A stretch of 14,794 nucleotides of DNA, from the NCBI GenBank assembly GCA_051010055.1, contig JBPCVY010000037.1, positions 1-14,794 on the forward strand. The letters are read 5' to 3'. Each line of letters starts with the position of its first letter. Positions within the stretch are counted from its first letter, which is position 1. The position numbers and the translations under genes were made by a program. The notes beneath the pieces were generated by a model. That model worked only from the letters and a program-made list of their open reading frames with translations, did not search any database and was not told the origin of the DNA. This DNA comes from CAJQND01 sp051010055 (GTDB taxonomy: Bacteria; Pseudomonadota; Alphaproteobacteria; Rhizobiales; CAJQND01). This document shows, piece by piece, positions 1 through 6,202 of this stretch.

Positions 1-699
1 GTATGACGCCTTTTCAGATAAAAGAAAAAGACACGCATTTGACATGTCTTCCACCCTGCCAGGCCGGCCCAGGGGGACGGCTTCAGACAAGGACTTTATG
101 GCGTCTGGATCGCCTTCCCAGCGAGCCTGCATAGGCGATGCGGTAGGGCCGGGACAAATAGTGTTCGAGCGGATTTTGTGAGGCGCCAATTGAATTGCCA
201 GGGATTTCGATAGGGCAATAACGCCCGCTTTAGAAGCCTGATAGGCATCTTGCGGGGCATCGTCTCCACGCAGCGCCTGGATGGTGGAGAAATGCACCAT
301 CGCCCCACCTCCGGCAGCCTTCATGTGGGGCACGATTTGGCGTGATGTGTGCACCATTGATTTGAGGTTGATGGCCATCACCTGATCCCATAACTCAAGA
401 TCAATATCCAGGGCCGATTTGTCTTCCCCAAACAAAAGGACCCCGGCTACGTTGGCCAGAAGGGTGATAGCGCCGAAGGCATTGATGCCGGCACCAACCG
501 CACGCACCACTTCGGTTTCAGTAGAAAGATTGGCTTGCACATAAAGATGCTTGGCTTTTGATCTGGCAATGCCTTTGGGTGCCGGTTTCACATCCACCAT
601 GATCACATTGGTGCCGGCGCGCAGAAGGTCGTTTGAAATTTGCAGACCCATGCCGCCGCCAGCCCCGGTCACGAACGCGGTTTGACCTGAAAATTCCAT
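1..699 (-). CDS. SDR family oxidoreductase, 3' end cut by window edge
   Basis: NAD(P)-dependent short-chain dehydrogenase/reductase, classical type; substrate unknown. 233 codons are open from the ATG at 697-699 to the left edge, so only roughly the last 20-30 residues of a ~250-residue family are missing. Visible motifs are the dinucleotide-binding TGAGGGMG (residues 11-18), NVAG (83-86, the usual NNAG), N111, the active-site YQASK (Y153, K157) and the PGP turn (183-185). The segment before Tyr reads FSTIQA, so Thr139 appears to sit where the second Ser of the usual ISS motif falls, while Ser138 is adjacent; catalysis by Ser138 or Thr139 is open. An AGAGG ribosome site precedes the ATG. The gene is divergent from the proline racemase family gene and shares its ~85-bp control region, which hints at related catabolism but does not prove it. 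Family assignment is firm; specificity is not visible. Confidence 0.93.
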   Translation of the reverse strand, partial: MEFSGQTAFVTGAGGGMGLQISNDLLRAGTNVIMVDVKPAPKGIARSKAKHLYVQANLSTETEVVRAVGAGINAFGAITLLANVAGVLLFGEDKSALDIDLELWDQVMAINLKSMVHTSRQIVPHMKAAGGGAMVHFSTIQALRGDDAPQDAYQASKAGVIALSKSLAIQLAPHKIRSNTICPGPTASPMQARWEGDPDAIKSLSEAVPLGRPGRVEDMSNACLFLLSEKASY

Positions 700-784
700 T
701 CGTTCCTCTCTTTCTAACCCTCCACGATAGAAGTAGTATTTTCCATACCCACCGATTTTTCAATCCGATGCGGGAGTGCGCCCA
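700..784. promoter_or_regulatory. Divergent intergenic control region (SDR / proline racemase family gene)
   Basis: An 85-bp gap separates the two divergent starts. It holds an AGAGG ribosome site for the leftward gene (about 705-709, minus strand) and GGGAG (772-776) 8 nt before the rightward ATG at 785. The rest is AT-rich and must contain both promoters, but I could not point to a convincing -35/-10 pair or a clear operator palindrome. Confidence 0.5.
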
Positions 785-1831
785 ATGAAGTTCTCAAACA
801 TGATCACCGTTGTCGGCGCGCACGCGGAAGGAGAAGTGGGCCGTGTTGTTACCGGTGGCACCCTGCCTCCCCCTGGCAACACTTTGTATGATCAAGCCAT
901 GTATCTTTGGCGCAATTTTGATGGCTTCCGAAAATTCCTGCTTTACGAACCACGCGGTGGAGCATTCGTGCACGCCAATCTAATTGTGCCGCCAAAATCG
1001 CCCAAGGCCGATGCCGGCTTCATCATCATGGAAGCAGAAGATTATCCGTCCATGTCCGGCTCCAACTGCATTTGCGTAACAACGGTTCTGCTTGAGACTG
1101 GCATGGTGAAAATGAAAGAGCCGGTCACAGAACTGGTCCTTGAGACCCCAGGCGGGCTTGTCGATGTGGTGGCCGAATGCGAAGCCAGCAAATGCAAAAA
1201 AGTAAAACTTACCAATGTGCCATCCTACGCTGCGCTACTTGATGCGAAAATCAAGGTGCCGGACATCGGCACACTCACCGTTGATGTTGGCTTCGGCGGA
1301 GCCTTCTTTCTGCATGTGGACGCAGCCCAGTTCGGCTTTGAAATTGACAAACCGGAGGCCCGCAAACTGGTTGAAATGGGAGAGAAGATCAAGCGATCCG
1401 CCCGCGAACAGCTTGAGGTCAAACACCCTGATTTTCCCGATCCGGAGTTCAATCAGATTGCCTTTACTCAATTCACTTTGCCCCCTGAATCCATCGGCGG
1501 TGTTAAATCCGCCCGCAACACAGTGGTGGTTTCGCCTGGCAAGCTGGACCGCTCCCCTTGTGGTACTGGCACCAGCGCGCGCATGGCCGTGATGCATGCA
1601 AAAGGTGAGATTGAAACGGGCGAAGATTTTGTCAGCCGCTCGGTCATCGGTTCCAGGTTCGACTGCAAGGTGGAAAGCGAAACAACCCTTTCGAATGGCA
1701 CCACTGCCATCAGGCCATCCATTGCCGGGCGCGGCTGGATTACCGGATTTCACAATTATGTCCTGGATCCTGAAGACCCCTGGTCCGAGGGCTATACGGT
1801 GTCCGATACCTGGTTCACGGCTCTGGATTAG
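785..1831 (+). CDS. Proline racemase superfamily enzyme with Ser/Cys pair (4-hydroxyproline 2-epimerase / trans-3-hydroxy-L-proline dehydratase type)
   Basis: Member of the proline racemase fold family, 348 residues. The first catalytic position is Ser91 in MSGSN (Cys in true proline racemase); the second is Cys259 in DRSPCGTGT. Family knowledge links Cys/Cys pairs to proline racemase or 4-hydroxyproline epimerase and Cys/Thr pairs to trans-3-hydroxyproline dehydratase. Ser/Cys proteins have been reported to perform both epimerisation and dehydration, so plain proline racemase is unlikely. An extra Cys95 follows the motif (SGSNCIC). I chose the ATG at 785 because GGGAG (772-776) lies 8 nt upstream; an in-frame GTG at 776 would overlap that ribosome site. 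No other hydroxyproline genes (D-hydroxyproline dehydrogenase, pyrroline-4-hydroxy-2-carboxylate deaminase, ABC transporter) are nearby. The gene converges on the UbiH-family gene with 18 bp between the stops and no visible terminator. Confidence 0.9.
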   Translation: MKFSNMITVVGAHAEGEVGRVVTGGTLPPPGNTLYDQAMYLWRNFDGFRKFLLYEPRGGAFVHANLIVPPKSPKADAGFIIMEAEDYPSMSGSNCICVTTVLLETGMVKMKEPVTELVLETPGGLVDVVAECEASKCKKVKLTNVPSYAALLDAKIKVPDIGTLTVDVGFGGAFFLHVDAAQFGFEIDKPEARKLVEMGEKIKRSAREQLEVKHPDFPDPEFNQIAFTQFTLPPESIGGVKSARNTVVVSPGKLDRSPCGTGTSARMAVMHAKGEIETGEDFVSRSVIGSRFDCKVESETTLSNGTTAIRPSIAGRGWITGFHNYVLDPEDPWSEGYTVSDTWFTALD

Positions 1832-1849
1832 CTTTGCGAAGGCAGATGA

Positions 1850-3091
1850 CTACCGCTGCATCAGGCTTGGTAGGTTTCCGTTTAATCCAGCCGCCTCGCG
1901 CATGAAGAAACGCTTTGCCGGCTCAACTTTGTCGACCATGCCAAGGCCAAGATCGCGCAGGCGGCGCACCGGCTCGAAATCGTTGGAGAACAAGCGGTTC
2001 AAGCCATCGCTCATGAGCGCAACTTTAACCGTGTCGAACCGGCGCCAGTTTTCATATTTCTCCAGGCAATCGGCAGCTCCGATATCAAGCCCCAGACGCG
2101 CCTGATCGGCAAGCACATCTGTAAGAGCGGCGATATCGCGCAATGCGAGATTGAACCCAAGCCCGGCAATAGGGTGCACCACATGGGCCGCATCGCCTAT
2201 GAGCGCAAGGCGAGGGCCCGCAAAATTGTCGGCAATGTGCATGGCCAGTGGATAGGCGTGGCGCGGGCCGGCAATGGTGAGGCCGCCAAGGTGATCACCA
2301 AAACGGCGCTCAAGTTCTGCTTTGAACCCGGCTTCATCGAGCGACATGATTTTTTTTGCGGCTACCGTTTGCTCCGTCCAGACGAGCGATGATCTGTTGC
2401 CGGTCAGCGGCAAAATGGCGAAGGGGCCGGCAGGCAGGAAGTTCTCCTCTGCCACCCCATTGTGCGGGCGCTCATGTTCAACCGTGGTGACGATGCCCAT
2501 TTGCGGATATGACCAGCCGGATGTGGAAATTCCCGCACTGTGCCGGGCCGGAGAATTGCGCCCGTCTGCTGCCGCTATGACCGCACACGAGATTGCCGTG
2601 CCATTATCAAGGCGCACCGATGCGCGCGGGCCGTCAAGATTGAGTTCCTCAACGTTGCGCCTGGCAATGATGCGCAAGCTCTTTGATGTGCTGGCTTTGT
2701 CATAGAGCGCGCCATACATGTGCCGGTTTTCAATCATGTAAGAGGCCGGCCCACCGGGCTGGGTTTCCTCGCCAAAGTGCAAAAACTCCGGCTTCTCGCC
2801 TCCATCAAGGCGCGAATCCGTCACCGCGATTTCGTTCATCGGCTGGGCATCGGCTTCAAGCGCCTGCCAGATGCCGAGCGCCTCGAACATACGCCTGCCG
2901 GTTGCGGTGATTGCTGATGCGCGTCCGTCAAACTCAGCTGTGTGCTGGGCTGCCGGATGGCCTGCATCCACCATCACAACATCGAATGGAAAGCGGTTCG
3001 CCGGGCCTGCCAGCGTGCACGCTGCGGCAAGGCCCGTCAGGCCTCCGCCAACGATCAGAATTTCACAGGAAATGCCGTTGCCATCATTCAT
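1850..3091 (-). CDS. ubiH: UbiH/UbiF/UbiL family FAD-dependent ubiquinone-biosynthesis hydroxylase
   Basis: Flavoprotein monooxygenase, 413 residues, predicted to hydroxylate the aromatic ring of a ubiquinone precursor at the inner face of the cytoplasmic membrane using O2 and NAD(P)H. Motifs run in order: the Rossmann FAD-binding GGGLTG (15-20), the second FAD/NAD(P)H motif ADGRNSPAR (175-183), and the ribityl-binding GDAAH (299-303) followed by HPIAGLGFNLALRD (306-319), which is characteristic of the UbiH/COQ6 family. Length is close to E. coli UbiH (about 390). Alphaproteobacteria often use one hydroxylase (UbiL) for more than one ring position, so the exact carbon cannot be read here; the symbol names the family. 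The gene is divergent from tesB with 58 bp between the starts, and its own ribosome site is weak. Confidence 0.9.
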   Translation of the reverse strand: MNDGNGISCEILIVGGGLTGLAAACTLAGPANRFPFDVVMVDAGHPAAQHTAEFDGRASAITATGRRMFEALGIWQALEADAQPMNEIAVTDSRLDGGEKPEFLHFGEETQPGGPASYMIENRHMYGALYDKASTSKSLRIIARRNVEELNLDGPRASVRLDNGTAISCAVIAAADGRNSPARHSAGISTSGWSYPQMGIVTTVEHERPHNGVAEENFLPAGPFAILPLTGNRSSLVWTEQTVAAKKIMSLDEAGFKAELERRFGDHLGGLTIAGPRHAYPLAMHIADNFAGPRLALIGDAAHVVHPIAGLGFNLALRDIAALTDVLADQARLGLDIGAADCLEKYENWRRFDTVKVALMSDGLNRLFSNDFEPVRRLRDLGLGMVDKVEPAKRFFMREAAGLNGNLPSLMQR

Positions 3092-3149
3092 AAAACTACT
3101 CTATCACAGGGGCTCAAATCTTTAGGGGCAAAATCTACACGGGGAAACT
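3092..3149. promoter_or_regulatory. Divergent intergenic region (ubiH / tesB)
   Basis: Short 58-bp divergent spacer that must hold the promoters of both genes. GGGG at 3141-3144 is a weak ribosome site for tesB. No clear -35/-10 pair or palindrome was recognised. Confidence 0.35.
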
Positions 3150-4016
3150 ATGACACAGGAAGCAGTCGACAAGCTCATCGAAATACTTGATCTGGAGCCC
3201 CTTGAGCAAAACCTTTTTCGCGGGCGCTCGCCACAAGTTGGCTGGCAGAGGGTTTTTGGCGGCCAGGTTATCGGCCAGGCGCTGGTTGCTGCCTTGCGCA
3301 CGGTTGAAGATGACAGGCCCGTTCATTCATTGCACGGCTATTTCATGCGACCGGGCGATCCGTCAGTGCCGATCATTTATGAGACCGAGCGCTACCGGGA
3401 CGGGCGCAGTTTCACCACCCGCCGGGTAGTTGCGGTTCAGCACGGTAAACCGATTTTTACTATGGCTGCATCGTTTCATGTGCATGAAGAAGGTTTCGAT
3501 CATCAAATCGATATGCCCGATATTCCCATGCCAGAAGATCTTCCAAGTGAGAAGGAGCTGCTTGAAGAGCACCGGGACCGGATGCCCGAAAACATGCGTA
3601 AATTTTTTGAGCGCGACCGGGCCATTGAAATGCGGCGCGCAGTTGGCCGCAGCCTGTTTGATGCCAGCCCGCAAGAGCCGGTCCAGCATGTGTGGATAAG
3701 GGCTACCGGAAATCTGCCCGCCGACAAGGCCCTGCACCAGTGCGTGCTTGCTTATGCGTCGGATCTCACTTTGCTTGATACATCACTGGTGCCCCATGCG
3801 CGCAATCTGTTCGACCCGGAACTGATGTTGGCCAGCATTGATCATGCATTGTGGTTCCACAGGGACGTGGAGGCCGATGACTGGCTCCTGTATTCCCAGG
3901 ATTCGCCGAGCGCCTCTGGTGCTCTCGGGTTTAACCGCGGATGCATCTACAACCGGCAAGGAGTTCTTGTTGCTTCATCTGCCCAGGAGGGTATGATTCG
4001 CGTCCGTTCAAGATGA
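3150..4016 (+). CDS. tesB: Acyl-CoA thioesterase II (TesB)
   Basis: Hydrolyses medium- and long-chain acyl-CoA to free fatty acid and CoA in the cytoplasm. The protein has 288 residues, matching E. coli TesB, and has the double-hotdog layout: the first hotdog spans about residues 20-115 (FGGQVIGQAL at 36-45, LHGYFMRPGD at 61-70) and the second about 178-288. The catalytic triad expected from E. coli (Asp204, Thr228, Gln278) aligns with Asp205 (ASDLTLL), Ser230 (LASIDHALWFHR, a conservative change from Thr) and Gln279 (SSAQEGMIR). The gene ends 240 bp before glnK and is not part of that unit, because a separate operator and promoter lie between. tesB next to glnK-amtB and ftsK is an arrangement I associate with Hyphomicrobiales. 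Confidence 0.96.
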   Translation: MTQEAVDKLIEILDLEPLEQNLFRGRSPQVGWQRVFGGQVIGQALVAALRTVEDDRPVHSLHGYFMRPGDPSVPIIYETERYRDGRSFTTRRVVAVQHGKPIFTMAASFHVHEEGFDHQIDMPDIPMPEDLPSEKELLEEHRDRMPENMRKFFERDRAIEMRRAVGRSLFDASPQEPVQHVWIRATGNLPADKALHQCVLAYASDLTLLDTSLVPHARNLFDPELMLASIDHALWFHRDVEADDWLLYSQDSPSASGALGFNRGCIYNRQGVLVASSAQEGMIRVRSR

Positions 4017-4042
4017 TCAAAATTTAGTCACAATTAATTGAA

Positions 4043-4059
4043 TGCCTAAATTTTAGGCA
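4043..4059. promoter_or_regulatory. Palindromic operator of NtrC-site format upstream of glnK-amtB
   Basis: TGCCTAAATTTTAGGCA is a perfect inverted repeat of 8 bp arms around one base, centred at 4051. It has the 17-bp TGC-N11-GCA frame of enterobacterial NtrC sites and also fits GCC-N9-GGC. Its centre lies 84 bp upstream of the -24 GG and roughly 109 bp upstream of the predicted transcription start, the classic enhancer range. A 15/17 match recurs at 6029-6045 before the second Amt gene. Binding by NtrC is inferred, not shown. Confidence 0.65.
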
Positions 4060-4064
4060 AATTA

Positions 4065-4093
4065 TTTCGACGGAAAATTTGAATCCATCGAAA
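4065..4093. repeat. Short inverted repeat in the glnK upstream region
   Basis: TTTCGA (4065-4070) and TCGAAA (4088-4093) form 6-bp inverted arms around 17 bp, between the NtrC-like palindrome and the -24 element. It could be a second weak site or chance in AT-rich DNA. Confidence 0.25.
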
Positions 4094-4132
4094 ATACTCA
4101 TATAAATCAATAAATTAATCAGCATCCAAAAA

Positions 4133-4148
4133 CTGGCACGGTACTTGA
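4133..4148 (+). promoter_or_regulatory. Sigma-54-type -24/-12 promoter of glnK-amtB
   Basis: CTGGCACGGTACTTGA matches the RpoN consensus YTGGCACG-N4-TTGC at every consensus position except the last, which is A instead of C (4148). The -24 GG is at 4135-4136. A start near 4160 is expected, giving a leader of about 97 nt. glnK-amtB operons are classic RpoN/NtrC targets in proteobacteria. The same C-to-A change at the -12 element is seen before the second Amt gene. Confidence 0.7.
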
Positions 4149-4161
4149 AACAGTGATCTTG

Positions 4162-4183
4162 ACGGACAGGTTTTGCTGTCTGT
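4162..4183 (+). other. Hairpin in the glnK leader
   Basis: ACGGACAG (4162-4169) pairs with CTGTCTGT (4176-4183) around GTTTTG, giving 8 pairs including one G-U. It begins right at the predicted transcription start. No T-run follows, so it is not a terminator; a 5'-end stabilising stem is one possibility. Confidence 0.4.
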
Positions 4184-4203
4184 GAGTTTATTAGGGCGGG
4201 GCA

Positions 4204-4221
4204 TCTTGCGTCTTTGCAAGA
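4204..4221 (+). other. Second hairpin in the glnK leader
   Basis: TCTTGC (4204-4209) pairs perfectly with GCAAGA (4216-4221) around GTCTTT. It lies 25 nt before the AGGAG ribosome site at 4246-4250. A further 4-bp pairing, CCTG (4233-4236) with CAGG (4245-4248), would cover the ribosome site. Confidence 0.4.
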
Positions 4222-4256
4222 ATGGGAAACAGCCTGCCCGCAAACAGGAGATTGGA

Positions 4257-4595
4257 ATGAAACTCGTTACAGCAATCATCAAGCCATTCAAGCTTGAAGA
4301 TGTCCGCGAGGCACTACAGGGCCTAGGCGTCCAAGGACTCACGGTATCAGAGGTGAAGGGATACGGCCGCCAGAAAGGCCATACGGAAATATATCGCGGT
4401 GCTGAATATGCAGTGAACTTTTTGCCGAAAGTGAAGCTGGAAGTGGCCGTGGAGCAAAAGATGGCCGAGCAGGTGGCCGACGCAATCGCAGAAGCTGCCC
4501 AAACCGGTCAAATCGGCGACGGCAAAATCTTCATCACACCTGTCGAATACGCCCGACGCATCCGCACCGGCGAAACCGACGATGCTGCTCTTTGA
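4257..4595 (+). CDS. glnK: Nitrogen regulatory protein PII (GlnK)
   Basis: Trimeric PII signal protein, 112 residues, the family length. It senses 2-oxoglutarate, ATP/ADP and, through uridylylation, glutamine, and plugs AmtB when ammonium is ample. The T-loop contains the uridylylation residue Tyr51 in GAEYAVNF, and the B-loop TGQIGDGK (83-90) binds nucleotide. The C-terminal RIRTGETDDAAL is typical of GlnK. The ATG at 4257 is chosen because AGGAG (4246-4250) lies 6 nt upstream and translation then begins with MKLVTAIIKP, the family N-terminus; an in-frame extension back to 4173 would add 28 residues with no PII similarity. It lies 19 nt before amtB. Assigning glnK rather than glnB rests on this linkage. 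Transcription is probably from the sigma-54-type element at 4133-4148. Confidence 0.97.
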   Translation: MKLVTAIIKPFKLEDVREALQGLGVQGLTVSEVKGYGRQKGHTEIYRGAEYAVNFLPKVKLEVAVEQKMAEQVADAIAEAAQTGQIGDGKIFITPVEYARRIRTGETDDAAL

Positions 4596-4614
4596 CAAAA
4601 AGGAAGAAGTAAAA

Positions 4615-5937
4615 ATGAAACTGGCAAACAAAATTTTGCCCTGTGCGCTGGCAGGCGCCGGGCTCTTGATGTCAATCGAGCCGGGACTTGCCCAGGATGC
4701 GGCAAAGGAAGTCTCCGCCGATGGCAAGTTCATCCTCAACAGCCTCCTGTTTTTGATGGGCGGCTTCTTGGTCATGTTCATGGCGGCCGGTTTCGCCATG
4801 CTTGAAGTTGGCCTGGTGCGTTCGAAGAACGTTTCCATGCAGTGCACCAAGAATATCGGCCTTTATTCCATTGCCGGCCTGATTTTCTGGGCGGTTGGTT
4901 ACAATCTCATGTACGAAGGCGTCGATGGCGGTTTTATCGGCTCGTTCACACCAAAACTGATCCCGGACCCGGCGCAAGACAGTGGCGACTATGCAGCAGC
5001 GTCTGACTGGTTCTTCCAGATGGTGTTCTGCGCGGCAACCGCATCGATTGTTTCAGGCACATTGGCTGAACGCATCAAGCTGTGGCCGTTCCTGATCTTC
5101 ACCGTCATCCTTACCGGCTTTATCTACCCAATCCAGGGCGCCTGGAAATGGGGCGGCGGCTGGCTCGACGGTGTTGGCTTCAGCGATTTCGCCGGCTCCA
5201 CTATTGTTCACTCGGTCGGTGGCTGGGCAGCCCTTGTTGGCGCCCTCATTCTCGGTGCCCGCGCAGGCAAGTATGGCAAAGACGGTTCGGTGCATCCGAT
5301 CCCCGGTTCCTCCATGCCGCTGGCAACCCTTGGCACATTTATTTTGTGGCTCGGCTGGTTCGGCTTTAATGGCGGTTCGCAATTGGCCATGGGCACGATT
5401 GCGGATGTGTCGTCCGTTTCGCGCATCTTCGTCAACACGAACCTGGCAGCAGCCGGCGGTGTTGTAGCGGTGCTCATCCTGACCCAGCTCATCTATAAAA
5501 AGATCGATGTCACCATGGCGCTAAACGGCGCGTTGGCGGGGCTCGTGTCGATCACCGCAGAACCGCTCACGCCCGATCCTTTGATGGCGATCCTCATTGG
5601 CGGAGTTGGTGGTGCCATCGTGGTGTTCGCTGTTCCCATGCTCGACAAGTTCAAGATCGACGATGTGGTCGGCGCCATTCCGGTGCACCTGTTTGCCGGC
5701 ATCTGGGGAACCCTTGCTGTGCCGCTGACAAATAGCGATACGAACTTTGGCTCTCAGCTTATCGGCATTGCCGCGGTTGGAGCATTTGTGTGCGTGACCA
5801 GCGCCATTGTCTGGTTTGCGCTCAAGGCCACCATCGGTATCCGGTGCTCTGAAGAAGAAGAAATGATGGGTCTCGACAAAGCCGAAATCGGTGTCGAAGC
5901 CTATCCGGAATTCGGCGCTACCGGATCAGCCTTGTAA
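4615..5937 (+). CDS. amtB: Ammonium transporter AmtB (first copy, paired with glnK)
   Basis: Inner-membrane ammonium channel, 440 residues, trimeric in the family. A signal peptide is visible (residues 1-26, cleavage likely after GLA), followed by about 11 membrane helices. Pore residues are present: Phe138 (VFCAATASIVSG), Trp179 (KWGGGW), the Asp191 site (SDFAG), the twin histidines His199 (IVHSVGG) and His358 (PVHLFAG), and Ser255 (GFNGGS). The cytosolic tail GIRCSEEEEMMGLDKAEIG matches the family's GlnK-binding tail, so gating by GlnK is expected. The ATG at 4615 is preferred because AGGAAG (4601-4606) lies 8 nt upstream and translation starts at the signal peptide; an in-frame ATG at 4582 overlaps glnK and adds 11 unlikely residues. 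An intrinsic terminator follows at 5967-6006, so the second Amt gene is a separate unit. Confidence 0.96.
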   Translation: MKLANKILPCALAGAGLLMSIEPGLAQDAAKEVSADGKFILNSLLFLMGGFLVMFMAAGFAMLEVGLVRSKNVSMQCTKNIGLYSIAGLIFWAVGYNLMYEGVDGGFIGSFTPKLIPDPAQDSGDYAAASDWFFQMVFCAATASIVSGTLAERIKLWPFLIFTVILTGFIYPIQGAWKWGGGWLDGVGFSDFAGSTIVHSVGGWAALVGALILGARAGKYGKDGSVHPIPGSSMPLATLGTFILWLGWFGFNGGSQLAMGTIADVSSVSRIFVNTNLAAAGGVVAVLILTQLIYKKIDVTMALNGALAGLVSITAEPLTPDPLMAILIGGVGGAIVVFAVPMLDKFKIDDVVGAIPVHLFAGIWGTLAVPLTNSDTNFGSQLIGIAAVGAFVCVTSAIVWFALKATIGIRCSEEEEMMGLDKAEIGVEAYPEFGATGSAL

Positions 5938-5966
5938 GCCGTTTCCCTCTCCAATCGGGAATTGCA

Positions 5967-6006
5967 CCCTGGAGCCGGAATCCCCATCCAGTCTCCAGGG
6001 TTTTTT
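5967..6006 (+). terminator. Intrinsic terminator of glnK-amtB
   Basis: CCCTGGAG (5967-5974) pairs perfectly with CTCCAGGG (5993-6000), with an 18-nt loop, followed by six T (6001-6006). It lies 30 bp after the amtB stop and separates the two Amt genes. Confidence 0.85.
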
Positions 6007-6028
6007 GCTAAAAAATTGGGCGCTGATT

Positions 6029-6045
6029 TGCCTAATTTTTAGGCG
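6029..6045. promoter_or_regulatory. Palindromic operator of NtrC-site format upstream of the second Amt gene
   Basis: TGCCTAATTTTTAGGCG matches the glnK-side palindrome at 15 of 17 positions and keeps the GCCTAA/TTAGGC arms. Its centre (6037) is 94 bp upstream of the -24 GG, against 84 bp at glnK. It lies after the amtB terminator, so it cannot be read as a terminator itself. Recognition by the same regulator (probably NtrC) is inference. Confidence 0.6.
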
Positions 6046-6076
6046 GAATTGTTGCCCTCTATTAATGCGTTCCGCC
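6042..6076. repeat. Inverted repeat overlapping the second Amt operator
   Basis: GGCGGAA (6042-6048) and TTCCGCC (6070-6076) are perfect 7-bp inverted arms around 21 bp. The left arm overlaps the right end of the palindrome at 6029-6045. It could be an additional regulator site; no counterpart is seen before glnK. Confidence 0.35.
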
Positions 6077-6128
6077 TTTATTATTTCTATCTAATTGATT
6101 TTAATAAAAAATACGTTTGCCGCAAAAA

Positions 6129-6144
6129 TTGGCACGCCGCGTGA
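6129..6144 (+). promoter_or_regulatory. Sigma-54-like -24/-12 element of the second Amt gene
   Basis: TTGGCACGCCGCGTGA carries a perfect -24 block (TTGGCACG, GG at 6131-6132), but the -12 block is GTGA rather than TTGC. Spacing is canonical. The -24 match, the spacing and the upstream palindrome support it; the -12 mismatch weakens it. Confidence 0.5.
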
Positions 6145-6202
6145 ATAGGGAATCGGTCATGGCGGCAGAATTTGGCGCCGGACCATAAGATGGGGAAATC
6201 AA

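Noticed and set aside
4043..4059. The palindrome read as the tesB terminator
   Set aside because: The stem is AT-rich with almost no loop and no real T-run follows. A near copy stands after an independent strong terminator upstream of the second Amt gene, which favours an operator.
6016..6031. A second sigma-54-like match, TTGG-GCGC-TGAT-TTGC, before the second Amt gene
   Set aside because: Spacing and the -12 TTGC are perfect, but the -24 block lacks CACG, it overlaps the operator palindrome itself, and glnK has no counterpart. Probably chance, though start-site mapping would settle it.
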